64,000 nt of DNA from Aphelocoma coerulescens (Eukaryota > Chordata > Aves > Passeriformes > Corvidae). The stretch's first letter is position 1. Each line of letters opens with the position of its first letter. Of the stretch, positions 32,343-41,905 are shown one piece after another. The notes under the pieces were generated by a model that made no database searches, was not told the DNA's origin, and worked only from the letters and a program-made list of their open reading frames with translations. A program made the position numbers and the translations under genes. The DNA is taken from assembly GCF_041296385.1 (NCBI RefSeq), contig NW_027184083.1, positions 3,162,001 through 3,226,000 of the forward strand. The letters run 5' to 3'.

Positions 32343-34196
32343 ATGGGCGCTAAACTCTCCACAGCACAGAAGGGGGCATTTCTCCAAGTTGCGGGACTCC
32401 TTGAGGGTGGGGGGATAAGTTTTTCAAAGGGATGTTTAAAACGGTTTATTCGGTGGCTGTTTCTGCACTTCCCTCAGTGCTCTCAGGATACGGTTTTGAC
32501 CGTTCCCTTTTGGAATGCCGCGGGAGAAAAACTGACGCGATCTAATTCTGCCAAAGAGAAAGATTTCTCCTTTCTGTACTTGCAAATTAGATTGGCATTA
32601 GCTAAAAAAAGGGAGAGGGAAGGACGAACAACCCCGAATTCCCCAGTTGTTACCCCTAACCCGTCTCCCGAACCCGTGTCCCCTCAAACGGGCATGCTGA
32701 GGAGAGCAACCCGCGATGCGCAGGGCTGCCACCGTCTCCCTGGCTCTCCTCGGGATCCCCGGAGTCCCCGCTCAGACAGTCCCGGCCAGACTGCCCGAGG
32801 CTTATCCAGTTCCCCGGCTTCCCCAGTTGTTAGACCCCGAGTTCGGTTTGGCTATCCAGAGAGTTTAGAAAATGCCCTCCCTGCCCGAGGAGGACAAGAT
32901 GGCGGGCGCCACGTGGCAGAAACCCCCTCTTGCTTTTCCCCGCGCTTTTCCACCCGAAATCCCTTTCTCCCGAGTCCCAACCCCTTTCTCCCCGACCCCT
33001 CCTACTCCCAAGCTGGTTCCACACCTCTTACCCCTCCTACCTGTCACCAGTGCGCGCCCCCGTGCTCCTCCCCCAGAAATCGCGGTTCCATGCCTGGCTG
33101 CCACCCACTTCCTGCTTCCGGTTCCCACGCCTGTCCTTCCGGTTCCCACGGTGTCTGGCCGGAAGGGGGGGGGCCCGAGGACCGGAACCCGGAACTGGAT
33201 CCCATTCCCTCGGCCGCTCCGGTTTTTTATCAGAGGTCCCGGAGAGGAGGAACAACCCATGTCAGCTGGGAACCCCTCTCACACCAAACAATAAAGGAAC
33301 TCTGCAAGGCACAGAAGGAGTTTGGGAGAGAAAGCGAATATTTTCATGGCCTCTTAAAGGCAAGTCTCTCCGGAGCAGTAATGACACCTTTCGATCTGCG
33401 TCAGCTTTTCTCATGCCTGCTTTCCTCGGCAGAGTTTCTGCTCTGGAAGGCAGCGTGGGAAAGGGAGCTCCGCAGACTCCTTCCAGCGCTCTTGCAAGGT
33501 TCTGATACGGCCGTTGATGCCGACAATAAGGAATTCACATTGGACCATCTAAGCGGCGAAGCAGATTGGGCTTTGGCGCCGAAGCAAGCTCAAGGCTTGC
33601 CTTTGGAGGTTCTGCAACAGGTCAAGGAAGCGGCCAGTAAGGCATTCCTTGGTCTGAGGCCTGATGTGCCCATAGAATCCTACTCGCAGGTCCAGCAGCA
33701 ACCCACTGAGTCATTCCTAAAGTTTGTGGAGAGACTAACCCGAGCTGTAGAGTTGCAGGTCAAGCAGCCGGCGGCCAGGGAAGAGGTCATCGCAGAAATG
33801 GCTATGGTGAATGCCAACCCTCAATGCAAGGCAGCCATCCTGAGCCTCCCCCTGGACCCCCCGCCAACCATACAGGATATGTTGGAAGTTTGTGCTGCGA
33901 AGGCACCACACCTGCAACCTACCAGCTCAGAGAGACAGCGGCCCAGAGGAATGGCCTCAGTGGGAACAGCAACGCATCGCCCTGCAGCGGACCAGAGGAG
34001 GACCACGGGCCTGAACACCAAACCACCTCCAACTGCAAACGGCCGAAAGCGAGCCCCGCCGGCCAGGAACACCTGCTTCCTATGTGACCGGCCTGGACAT
34101 TGGACAAGGGACTGCCCGCTCAAGTGGCAGTTCCAGCAATTTAAAAAGGAACATGAACCTGGGGGACAGGAGGGCCAACTGCAACAAAAAAACTGA
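32343..34196 (+). CDS. gag: Gag polyprotein, unit 1 (the only unbroken gag)
   Basis: 617 codons from ATG at 32343; the frame extends four codons upstream (GTG CTG TTG GCT) but ATG-GGC gives Met-Gly, needed for myristoylation, followed by Ala-Lys. Residues 1-95 are matrix-like with a basic patch. About 96-280 is Pro/Ser/Arg-rich. Capsid starts near 285 (after IPSAAPVFYQ), has VSWEPLSHQTIKELCKA and LLWKAAWEREL blocks, and the major homology region QQQPTESFLKFVERL near 455-470. Nucleocapsid has one CCHC knuckle, CFLCDRPGHWTRDC (578-591), where most alpha- and betaretroviruses have two. The G-run at about 33166-33174 has nine G, which keeps the frame open. Gag forms the virus-like particle core. 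Expression would need the LTR promoter; not tested. Confidence 0.9.
   Translation: MGAKLSTAQKGAFLQVAGLLEGGGISFSKGCLKRFIRWLFLHFPQCSQDTVLTVPFWNAAGEKLTRSNSAKEKDFSFLYLQIRLALAKKREREGRTTPNSPVVTPNPSPEPVSPQTGMLRRATRDAQGCHRLPGSPRDPRSPRSDSPGQTARGLSSSPASPVVRPRVRFGYPESLENALPARGGQDGGRHVAETPSCFSPRFSTRNPFLPSPNPFLPDPSYSQAGSTPLTPPTCHQCAPPCSSPRNRGSMPGCHPLPASGSHACPSGSHGVWPEGGGPEDRNPELDPIPSAAPVFYQRSRRGGTTHVSWEPLSHQTIKELCKAQKEFGRESEYFHGLLKASLSGAVMTPFDLRQLFSCLLSSAEFLLWKAAWERELRRLLPALLQGSDTAVDADNKEFTLDHLSGEADWALAPKQAQGLPLEVLQQVKEAASKAFLGLRPDVPIESYSQVQQQPTESFLKFVERLTRAVELQVKQPAAREEVIAEMAMVNANPQCKAAILSLPLDPPPTIQDMLEVCAAKAPHLQPTSSERQRPRGMASVGTATHRPAADQRRTTGLNTKPPPTANGRKRAPPARNTCFLCDRPGHWTRDCPLKWQFQQFKKEHEPGGQEGQLQQKN
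34187..34196 (+). promoter_or_regulatory. gag-pro -1 frameshift site, unit 1
   Basis: A-AAA-AAC in the gag frame directly before the TGA stop, the heptamer used by MMTV-type viruses. The -1 frame is open from here into pro. Five bases later GGGG-AGCGCGCGCCCG-CCCC-GCG could fold as a stem with a loop able to pair CGCG downstream, a possible pseudoknot (inference). Confidence 0.85.
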
Positions 34197-35053
34197 ATGG
34201 GGAGCGCGCGCCCGCCCCGCGTTGGAGTGGTGAAGACAAAAAAGGGACGGGACGCGAGGGGGAGGGGAAACTTAGAGAGACCAAACTATCAGACACGACT
34301 TTAAAACCGGACTTGACTTCCTTTTCCGATGGTTCTTTCAGGTTGCAGCTGTTGACACCGTTCCACCTAAAGACCAAAGAGTGGCATACCGCACCGGTAA
34401 GCGCTGGTGGTGAGCTGTGGGCAGAAGACCAAGGCCCTGACAGATATGTCATTGTCGGAAATGTTACCTGCACACCACAAGAGATTGAAGTCGCTCCGGG
34501 ACTAATGACATCCAGTCCCGAAGGACCTGTTCTCTTGCTGCGCTGTGTCCACCCACCTCTTTTCCTGCCCAGAGGGCAGACAGTCGCCCAGGCTATCCCT
34601 GTAGAAAGGCCACACCCAACGGTGTGTGCCACACATGTCATAGGGACAGAGAAGCCTCGGGTAGGCTGCGAGATCAACAGAGGGGAAGAAGTCCTACACC
34701 TCAGAGGGCTTCTGGACACAGGGGCAGATGTGATGATCATTCCCACACGAGAATGGCCGGCACATTGGGAATTGCAGAACGTGGCTGGACACGTGCAAGG
34801 TGTTGGGGGCATTCAATTGGCCAAACAGTCAAAGAGCATCGTGCAAATCAAGGGACTGAGCGGACAATTGGCAAACATACGTCCGTTCGTATTAGACTAC
34901 AAGGAACCCCTCTTGGGGAGAGACCTCATGCAGCAGTGGGGAGTCACAATTGACCTACTTGACCCCCCGAAAAATTTTTGGGTTGCGGCCACTGAAGAGC
35001 GCCCTACTCAAAAACTAAATTGGAAAACTGATCAGCCCAGCCCATTTGGGTAG
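34193..35053 (+). CDS. pro: Pro (dUTPase-like remnant plus aspartic protease), unit 1
   Basis: Open in the -1 frame relative to gag, with no ATG needed. After about 40 lysine/glutamate-rich residues, a region that resembles a decayed dUTPase (APVSAGGELW, then LPRGQTVAQAI) leads to the retroviral protease: LLDTGADVMII with the catalytic DTG, a glycine-rich flap (GVGGIQLA) and the closing LLGRDLMQQWG. The canonical dUTPase motifs with the catalytic Tyr are not visible, so dUTPase activity is doubtful. The protease would cut Gag and Pol. The residue after DTGADV is Met here and Thr in units 2-5. No G-patch domain follows. Ends at TAG 35051-35053, overlapping the open pol frame by about 20 bp. 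Confidence 0.85.
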   Translation: MNGERAPAPRWSGEDKKGTGREGEGKLRETKLSDTTLKPDLTSFSDGSFRLQLLTPFHLKTKEWHTAPVSAGGELWAEDQGPDRYVIVGNVTCTPQEIEVAPGLMTSSPEGPVLLLRCVHPPLFLPRGQTVAQAIPVERPHPTVCATHVIGTEKPRVGCEINRGEEVLHLRGLLDTGADVMIIPTREWPAHWELQNVAGHVQGVGGIQLAKQSKSIVQIKGLSGQLANIRPFVLDYKEPLLGRDLMQQWGVTIDLLDPPKNFWVAATEERPTQKLNWKTDQPSPFG

Positions 35054-37660
35054 AGCAGTGGTCGCTCTATGGTGAGAAGTTGAAGGCGCTCGAGAAGCTC
35101 GTGGAGAAGCAACTTGAAAAGGGGAATATCGTGGAATCCAACAGCCCGTGGAATTCCCCTGTCTTTGTTATCAAAAAGCCTAACAAAGACAAATGGCGGC
35201 TCCTCCAGGACCTTCGTCAAATTAACAATGCTATTGAGGACATGGGCTCTCTCCAACCAGGGATGCCATCCCCAACGATGCTCCCTCAAAATTGGAATCT
35301 GGCAGTAATTGACATTAAAGACTGCTTTTTCCAAATTCCCCTGCACCCTGACGATGCTCCGCGTTTTGCCTTCTCGATTCCTGTTATCAATCGAGAAGCC
35401 CCAAGGAAAAGATACCATTGGAAGGTGTTGCCACAGGGTATGAAGAACAGCCAGACCATCTGCCAATGGTATGTCTCTTCCTTGCTTGCCCCAGTTTGCG
35501 CAGCAGCAAAAGAGGCCATCATCTTCCATTATATGGATGATGTCCTCGTGTGTGCCCCCGACAATGACATGCTTTGCCAGTGTGCTCGACCTGACAATCA
35601 ATGCATTGGTTGCTGCAGGGTTCGAGCTCCAAGAGGAAAAGATTCAACGGATGCCACCTTGGAAGTACCTGGGCCTACAAATTACAAAGCGGACCATTGT
35701 GCCGCAAAAATTGGCTATCAATACCAACATCAAGACTCTGGCAGATGTCCACCAGCTGTGTGGGTCTTTAAATTGGGTGAGGCCGTGGCTGGGTCTGTCC
35801 ACCGAAGACCTAGCCCCCCTTTTTGATTTACTAAAAGGGGGAGAGGAGCTTAGTTCTCCCCGGACACTCACCCCAGAGGCGCAAACAGCTCTGGAGAAGG
35901 TGCAACATCTAATGTCCACCAGGCAGGCAAGCAGGTGTAGGCCTGACTTGCCATTCAAATTCATCATCCTGGGTAATCTGCCACACTTGCACGGGGTTGT
36001 CTTCCAATGGGAAGACAACAAAAAGAAGAGCAAAAAGGACCAGGACCGGAGGGATCCCCTCTTAATTATAGAGTGGGTATTTCTCAGTCACCATCGGTCC
36101 AAGAGGATGACACAGCCACAAGAGCTGATGGCTGAACTGATCCGGAAGGCTAGGATCCGGATCAGAGAGTTATCACGATGTGACTTCGACTGCATCCGCG
36201 TGCCAATTAGGAAAAAAATGGGTCAAATTCCTAAGGCGATGTTGGAGAGTCTGCTTCAAGATTGTGAAGCATTGCAGTTTGCTCTGGAGGGCTACACAGG
36301 CCAAATTTCTTTGCATAGGCCAGCCCACAAAATATTCAATTCGGAAGTTCAATTCGAATTAAATATAATAAGTGTTCGGAGCAAGGAACCTCTAAAGGCC
36401 TTGACAGTTTTTACTGACGCGTCCGGGGCGACTTGGAAAAACGCCCAAACTCAGCGGTGGGAGACTGACATCAAAGAGGTAGAAGGATCGCCTCAGGTTG
36501 CTGAGTTGGACGCAGTCGTCAGGGCTTTCGAAAGGTTCCCCGAACCCCTAAATTTGGTAACAGACTCTGCATATGTTGCAGGGGTAGTCTCCAGAGCCGA
36601 GCACGCCATTTTGCGTGAAGTCTCCAACATGGCCTTGTATGAGTTGCTCTCAAAGTTAATAAATCTGGTCTCCCACCGAGAGCAACCATTTTACGTGTTG
36701 CACGTCAGGTCACACACGGACCTGCCCGGGTTCATCGCAGAAGGCAACAGGAGGGCAGATGCCCTCGCTGCGCCAGCTGCGATGGCCCCGACTCCAAACG
36801 TGTTTGAGCAGGCCAAAATCAGCCATCAGCTGTTCCATCAGAACACTCCTGCCCTAGTTCGTCGATTCAATCTAAAGCACGACCAGGCCAGGGCGATTGT
36901 GGCTGCATGTCCAGAATGCCACCAGCTAGCCCTTCCTGCCATTGGTACTGGCGCAAACCCCCGTGGACTTAACAGCTGCGAAGTGTGGCAGATGGACGTG
37001 ACACATGTTGCTTCATTCGGCAGAATGAAGTACGTACATGTGTCGGTTGATACCTTCTCGGGAGCAGTTTTTGCCTCTGCCCACACAGGGGAAAAGGCTA
37101 GCGATGTCCAAAAGCACTTAGTGCAGGCAATCGCTACCCTGGGCATCCCCAAAGTCATCAAAACGGACAATGGCCCAGCGTATACGTCCAAGGAGTTCAG
37201 GAGCTTCCTGCAGCGATGGGGAATAGAACACAAGACTGGCATCCCCTATTCCCCGACAGGTCAAGCCATTGTAGAGAGGGCCCACCAAAACATCAAAAGA
37301 ATGCTCCAGCGCCAGTGCTCCCCCAAAAAGCTAGAGTCACCTGCTGTCAGGCTCTCAAAGGCATTGTTCACCCTAAATTTCCTCGACTGTGCCTTTGAGA
37401 ACCTGAACCCACCAATCGTGCGGCACTTTGGGCGGTCTCAGCAGTTGCAAATGAAAGAAAGGTCTCCGGTGATGGTTAAGGACCCGGAGACTAGGGAGAT
37501 ACAAGGGCCTTATGAACTAGTTACCTGGGGGAAAGGGTACGCATGTGTATCCACCCCCGAGGGCCCTAGGTGGATCCCATCAAAGTGGGTGAAACCGTGT
37601 ATCTCCCAGACCGTCAGGAAGGGAGATCAAATACCCCCCAAGACCGGGGAAGGTTAGTCG
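35032..37660 (+). pseudogene. pol: pol, unit 1: frameshifted inside reverse transcriptase
   Basis: The RT fingers and palm are open from 35032 through the catalytic YMDD, but one extra T in the run at 35573-35575 (GCTTTGCC where units 2-5 have GCTTGCC) shifts the frame just after it. Frame 1 then ends at 35826. The rest of RT, RNase H and integrase stay open in the other frame as a 728-codon ORF to 37657. Also differs from units 2-5 at VMHV (LHV) and at NSQT for NSPT near the LPQGM motif. Domain details are given under unit 2. Confidence 0.9.
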
Positions 37661-37743
37661 TGTGCCTCTCTGAGCCCCGAGCCCCAAGTTTATCCCAGTT
37701 GTTATCCCCAGTTTCAACCTCATTTTTCTAAGTTTTGTTTTAG

Positions 37744-38046
37744 TTTGGAGACATCGGAGATGGGTCCTGTGCCGTCAGCGGATGGGGATTATCCAGGTGG
37801 ACTAGATCCATTCTCCGAACCGGACTGATCTTGTTTTTTATTCTCTTGGTTGTCATAATTATGTTCGGGCTGCTGAAAAAACTGCTAACCAACACGATTA
37901 TGAGCTCATCCTCCCCTGCAGACATCAACCAAGCAGAGCTCCCCAAAGACTTTGAACTCGAGCCTATGGCCCAGGAGATGACATGGTTCGGGGACCTGTA
38001 CCCGGACTCAGAGTACTGTCCCCAAGCCGAATTCATGTCATCTTAA
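37744..38046 (+). pseudogene. env: env remnant: membrane anchor and tail after a splice acceptor, unit 1
   Basis: A pyrimidine-rich tract ending TTTTGTTTTAG (37743) makes a good acceptor for the leader donor. From there one frame is open to TAA at 38046: a WGLSRWTRSILRTG-type pre-membrane block, a hydrophobic span (ILFFILLVVIIMFGLL), KK, and an acidic tail ending EFMSS. This aligns by pattern with the end of the TM subunit in the minus-strand provirus (LFGQWGLEGWVKSL). Surface subunit, fusion peptide and most of TM are absent. There is no ATG before the span in this frame; the first ATG (37760) is in another frame and gives 22 codons. So translation is unlikely. Confidence 0.75.
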
Positions 38047-38051
38047 AAAAC

Positions 38052-38065
38052 AAAAAAGGAGGAGA
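38052..38065 (+). promoter_or_regulatory. Polypurine tract before LTR 2
   Basis: AAAAAAGGAGGAGA directly precedes TGTGGG of LTR 2, as expected for the plus-strand primer. It fixes the LTR start. Confidence 0.85.
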
Positions 38066-38678
38066 TGTGGGAGTGTGTTTGTTTAGTTCAGTCCAGGTCT
38101 CCCCTCTATGTTCCTTAAGTTTGGTGTACCCCAGTTGGCGCCCCCCGTATTTTATTAAAGTCACCCTATATGACAGTTTTGTCTCCTCCCAGGACCCTGT
38201 CTGTCACTCTGGCACCCCTCCCAGGCTTCTGGAAAGTTCTAGCCAGGGGGCCAGGTGACTGGTCCTGGGAAAGAAGTCCCTCCCTTCCCCTGTTACAGTT
38301 GGTTCCCTTATGTGTCCCTCGTTGTGTTTGCCGCACCCTTCTCTTCCCTGGTTGGTTACTCTGTACTCCCCCGCCTTGTCTCCCCCCCCCCCCCCCCCCC
38401 CATAAAATCCCCTGCACGAGACAGGCAGGTGTGCTGAGTTGGGCACCCCCTGGTGGTTGAGGTCCCCCCCGTTCGGAGGACCAATAAACTTTCTGGATTT
38501 AACCCAACTCTGAGCCTGCCTCCTTTCCTCCACCGTCTGCCTTTATTGCCGCGGTCCCTTGGAAGGACCCACGAGCCAGACCTCTGATCCCTCCGATATC
38601 AGAGGCTGGCCCCCGCAGCCTGCTGTGTCCCGAGCTGACCGGGCTGAGAGGGAACTGTTCCTAGGGGACACAAAGGCA
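38066..38678 (+). mobile_element. Array LTR 2 (shared by units 1 and 2)
   Basis: Serves as 3' LTR of unit 1 and 5' LTR of unit 2. The C-tract is 20 uninterrupted C before CATAAAAT (38401-38408). AATAAA is at 38483-38488. GTTGTG near 38323 where the other LTRs have GTTCTG. Confidence 0.85.
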
Positions 38679-38681
38679 GCT

Positions 38682-38769
38682 TGGCGCCCAAGCGTGGGGC
38701 TTCCCGTTCCATCGGACCCCACGGAAGGGGCGTCCTCGGCAAAGGCAGCTTGGCGCCCGGGCATGGGGC
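38682..38769 (+). promoter_or_regulatory. Duplicated primer-binding-site-like sequence, unit 2
   Basis: Same pair of sites as in unit 1, at 38682 and 38751, with the same 69-bp spacing. Confidence 0.7.
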
Positions 38770-38964
38770 CCCGCTTCCATCGGACCCCACGGAAGGGACT
38801 GATTGTTTCGGCAAGTGCGTCATCGGGACGTCAAGCTACCCCAGCTGCAGCACGCTCCGTTTTAGTTAGCTGCGCTCCTGGGGGTGAGGACGGTAGCTTC
38901 GCCGTGCCTGCGAAGTCGTTCTCGGCGGAGGAACCGGCCGCCTGGAGCTAACCTGGACTCCAGT

Positions 38965-39202
38965 CAGGTAAGTATTTTTCCCCGGGGGGGGAAAAACTTG
39001 CCTCAAAGCCGGTAAAGGCTTTCGGAGGGACCAGTGTCCCCGGCTCTTGAAGAGCCGAACGCAGGACGATCCCCTGCTCTCGAAGAGCCGAACGTAGGCT
39101 GCGCAGCCCCGGAACAAGCGCGGTTAGCTTGTCTCCAGTTGGTTTTTGGGAAAACCGGCCTTCCAGGCTTGAAGTTTAGCTCCAGACGCTGTGCTGTTGG
39201 CT
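38965..39202 (+). promoter_or_regulatory. Splice donor and leader hairpins, unit 2
   Basis: Donor exon end at 38967. The first hairpin (39041-39057) is unchanged. The second (39074-39090) has CTGCTCT on its left arm instead of CGGCTCT, so one G-C pair is lost; this change is shared by units 2-5. Confidence 0.6.
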
Positions 39203-41057
39203 ATGGGCGCTAAACTCTCCACAGCACAGAAGGGGGCATTTCTCCAAGTTGCGGGACTCCTTGAGGGTGGGGGGATAAGTTTTTCAAAGGGATGTTTAAA
39301 ACGGTTTATTCGGTGGCTGTTTCTGCACTTCCCTCAGTGCTCTCAGGATACGGTTTTGACCGTTCCCTTTTGGAATGCCGCGGGAGAAAAACTGGCGCGA
39401 TCTAATTCTGCCAAAGAGAAAGATTTCTCCTTTCTGTACTTGCAAATTAGATTGGCGTTAGCTAAAAAAAGGGAGAGGGAAGGACGAACAACCCCGAATT
39501 CCCCAGTTGTTACCCCTAACCCGTCTCCCGAACCCGTGTCCCCTCAAACGGGCATGCTGAGGAGAGCAACCCGCGATGCGCAGGGCTGCCACCGTCTCCC
39601 TGGCTCTCCTCGGGATCCCCGGAGTCCCCGCTCAGACAGTCCCGGCCAGACTGCCCGAGGCTTATCCTGTTCCCCGGCTTCCCCAGTTGTTAGACCCCGA
39701 GTTCGGTTTGGCTATCCAGAGAGTTTAGAAAATGCCCTCCCTGCCCGAGGAGGACAAGATGGCGGGCGCCACGTGGCAGAAACCCCCTCTTGCTTTTCCC
39801 CGCGCTTTTCCACCCGAAATCCCTTTCTCCCGAGTCCCAACCCCTTTCTCCCCGACCCCTCCTACTCCCAAGCTGGTTCCACACCTCTTACCCCTCCTAC
39901 CTGTCACCAGTGTGCGCCCCCGTGCTCCTCCCCCAGAAATCGCGGTTCCATGCCCGGCTGCCACCCACTTCCTGCTTCCGGTTCCCACGCCTGTCCTTCC
40001 GGTTCCCACGGTGTCTGGCCGGAAGGGGGGGGGGCCCGAGGACCGGAACCCGGAACTGGATCCCATTCCCTCGGCCGCTCCGGTTTTTTATCAGAGGTCC
40101 CGGAGAGGAGGAACAACCCATGTCAGCTGGGAACCCCTCTCACACCAAACAATAAAGGAACTCTGCAAGGCACAGAAGGAGTTTGGGAGAGAAAGCGAAT
40201 ATTTTCGTGGCCTCTTAAAGGCAAGTCTCTCCGGAGCAGTAATGACACCTTTCGATCTGCGTCAGCTTTTCTCATGCCTGCTTTCCTCGGCAGAGTTTCT
40301 GCTCTGGAAGGCAGCGTGGGAAAGGGAGCTCCGCAGACTCCTTCCAGCGCTCTTGCAAGGTTCTGATACGGCCGTTGATGCCGACAATAAGGAATTCACA
40401 TTGGACCATCTAAGCGGCGAAGCAGATTGGGCTTTGGCGCTGAAGCAAGCTCAAGGCTTGCCTTTGGAGGTTCTGCAACAGGTCAAGGAAGCGGCCAGTA
40501 AGGCATTCCTTGGTCTGAGGCCTGATGTGCCCATAGAATCCTACTCGCAGGTCCAGCAGCAACCCACTGAGTCATTCCTAAAGTTTGTGGAGAGACTAAC
40601 CCGAGCTGTAGAGTTGCAGGTCAAGCAGCCGGCGGCCAGGGAAGAGGTCATCGCAGAGATGGCTATGGTGAATGCCAACCCTCAATGCAAGGCAGCCATC
40701 CTGAGCCTCCCCCTGGACCCCCCGCCAACCATACAGGATATGTTGGAAGTTTGTGCTGCGAAGGCACCACACCTGCAACCTACCAGCTCAGAGAGACAGC
40801 GGCCCAGAGGAATGGCCTCAGTGGGAACAGCAACGCATCGCCCTGCAGCGGACCAGAGGAGGACCACGGGCCTGAACACCAAACCACCTCCAACTGCAAA
40901 CGGCCGAAAGCGAGCCCCGCCGGCCAGGAACACCTGCTTCCTATGTGACCGGCCTGGACATTGGACAAGGGACTGCCCGCTCAAGTGGCAGTTCCAGCAA
41001 TTTAAAAAGGAACATGAACCTGGGGGACAGGAGGGCCAACTGCAACAAAAAAACTGA
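39203..41057 (+). pseudogene. gag: gag, unit 2: split by +1 in a G-run
   Basis: From ATG 39203 the frame is open to 40366, but the last about 110 codons are off-frame because the G-run near 40027 has ten G instead of nine. Capsid and nucleocapsid remain open in the second frame, which has its own ATG at 39732 and runs 441 codons to 41057. That internal ORF would carry about 100 residues read from the alternate frame of the proline-rich region fused to capsid and nucleocapsid. The same split occurs in units 3, 4 and 5. Confidence 0.9.
41048..41057 (+). promoter_or_regulatory. gag-pro frameshift site, unit 2
   Basis: A-AAA-AAC then TGA. The following spacer lacks nine bases found in unit 1 (CGCGTGAAGAC here); the -1 frame stays open. 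Confidence 0.8.
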
Positions 41058-41905
41058 ATGGGGAGCGCGCGCCCGCCCCGCGTGAAGACAAAAAAGGGAC
41101 GGGACGCGAGGGGGAGGGGAAACTTAGAGAGACCAAACTATCAGACACGACTTTAAAACCGGACTTGACTTCCTTTTCTGATGGTTCTTTCAGGTTGCAG
41201 CTGTTGACACCGTTCCACCTAAAGACCAAAGAGTGGCATACCGCACCGGTAAGCGCTGGTGGTGAGCTGTGGGCAGAAGACCAAGGCCCTGACAGATATG
41301 TCATTGTCGGAAATGTTACCTGCACACCACAAGAGATCGAAGTCGCTCCGGGACTAATGACATCCAGTCCCGAAGGACCTGTTCTCTTGCTGCGCTGTGT
41401 CCACCCACCTCTTTTCCTGCCCAGAGGGCAGACAGTCGCCCAGGCTATCCCTGTAGAAAGGCCACACCCAACGGTGTGTGCCACACATGTCATAGGGACA
41501 GAGAAGCCTCGGGTAGGCTGCGAGATCAACAGAGGGGAGGAAGTCCTACACCTCAGAGGGCTTCTGGACACAGGGGCAGATGTGACGATCATTCCCACAC
41601 GAGAATGGCCGGCACATTGGGAATTGCAGAACGTGGCTGGACACGTGCAAGGTGTTGGGGGCATTCAATTGGCCAAACAGTCAAAGAGCATCGTGCAAAT
41701 CAAGGGACTGAGCGGACAATTGGCAAACATACGTCCGTTCGTATTAGACTACAAGGAACCCCTCTTGGGGAGAGACCTCATGCAGCAGTGGGGAGTCACA
41801 ATTGACCTACCTGACCCCCCGAAAAATTTTTGGGTTGCGGCCACTGAAGAGCGCCCTACTCAAAAACTAAATTGGAAAACTGATCAGCCCAGCCCATTTG
41901 GGTAG
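41054..41905 (+). CDS. pro: Pro (dUTPase-like remnant plus protease), unit 2
   Basis: Intact. Catalytic LLDTGADVTII with Thr after ADV, the usual residue, so this is likely the ancestral state and the Met of unit 1 the derived one. Three codons shorter than unit 1 near its start. Confidence 0.85.
   Translation: MNGERAPAPREDKKGTGREGEGKLRETKLSDTTLKPDLTSFSDGSFRLQLLTPFHLKTKEWHTAPVSAGGELWAEDQGPDRYVIVGNVTCTPQEIEVAPGLMTSSPEGPVLLLRCVHPPLFLPRGQTVAQAIPVERPHPTVCATHVIGTEKPRVGCEINRGEEVLHLRGLLDTGADVTIIPTREWPAHWELQNVAGHVQGVGGIQLAKQSKSIVQIKGLSGQLANIRPFVLDYKEPLLGRDLMQQWGVTIDLPDPPKNFWVAATEERPTQKLNWKTDQPSPFG

Noticed and set aside
32930..33505. 191-codon plus-strand frame overlapping gag in unit 1
   Set aside because: Alternate frame of the proline-rich region and capsid; open because of biased composition. 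In units 2-5 the same frame is simply the off-frame tail of the broken gag.
34141..34812. 223-codon minus-strand frame, repeated in each unit
   Set aside because: Antisense shadow of the end of gag and of pro; no independent motifs and no promoter.
37831..38046. 71-codon membrane protein gene
   Set aside because: The apparent start is TTG (37831) inside a longer frame that opens at the splice acceptor. Better described as the env TM remnant than as a separate small gene.
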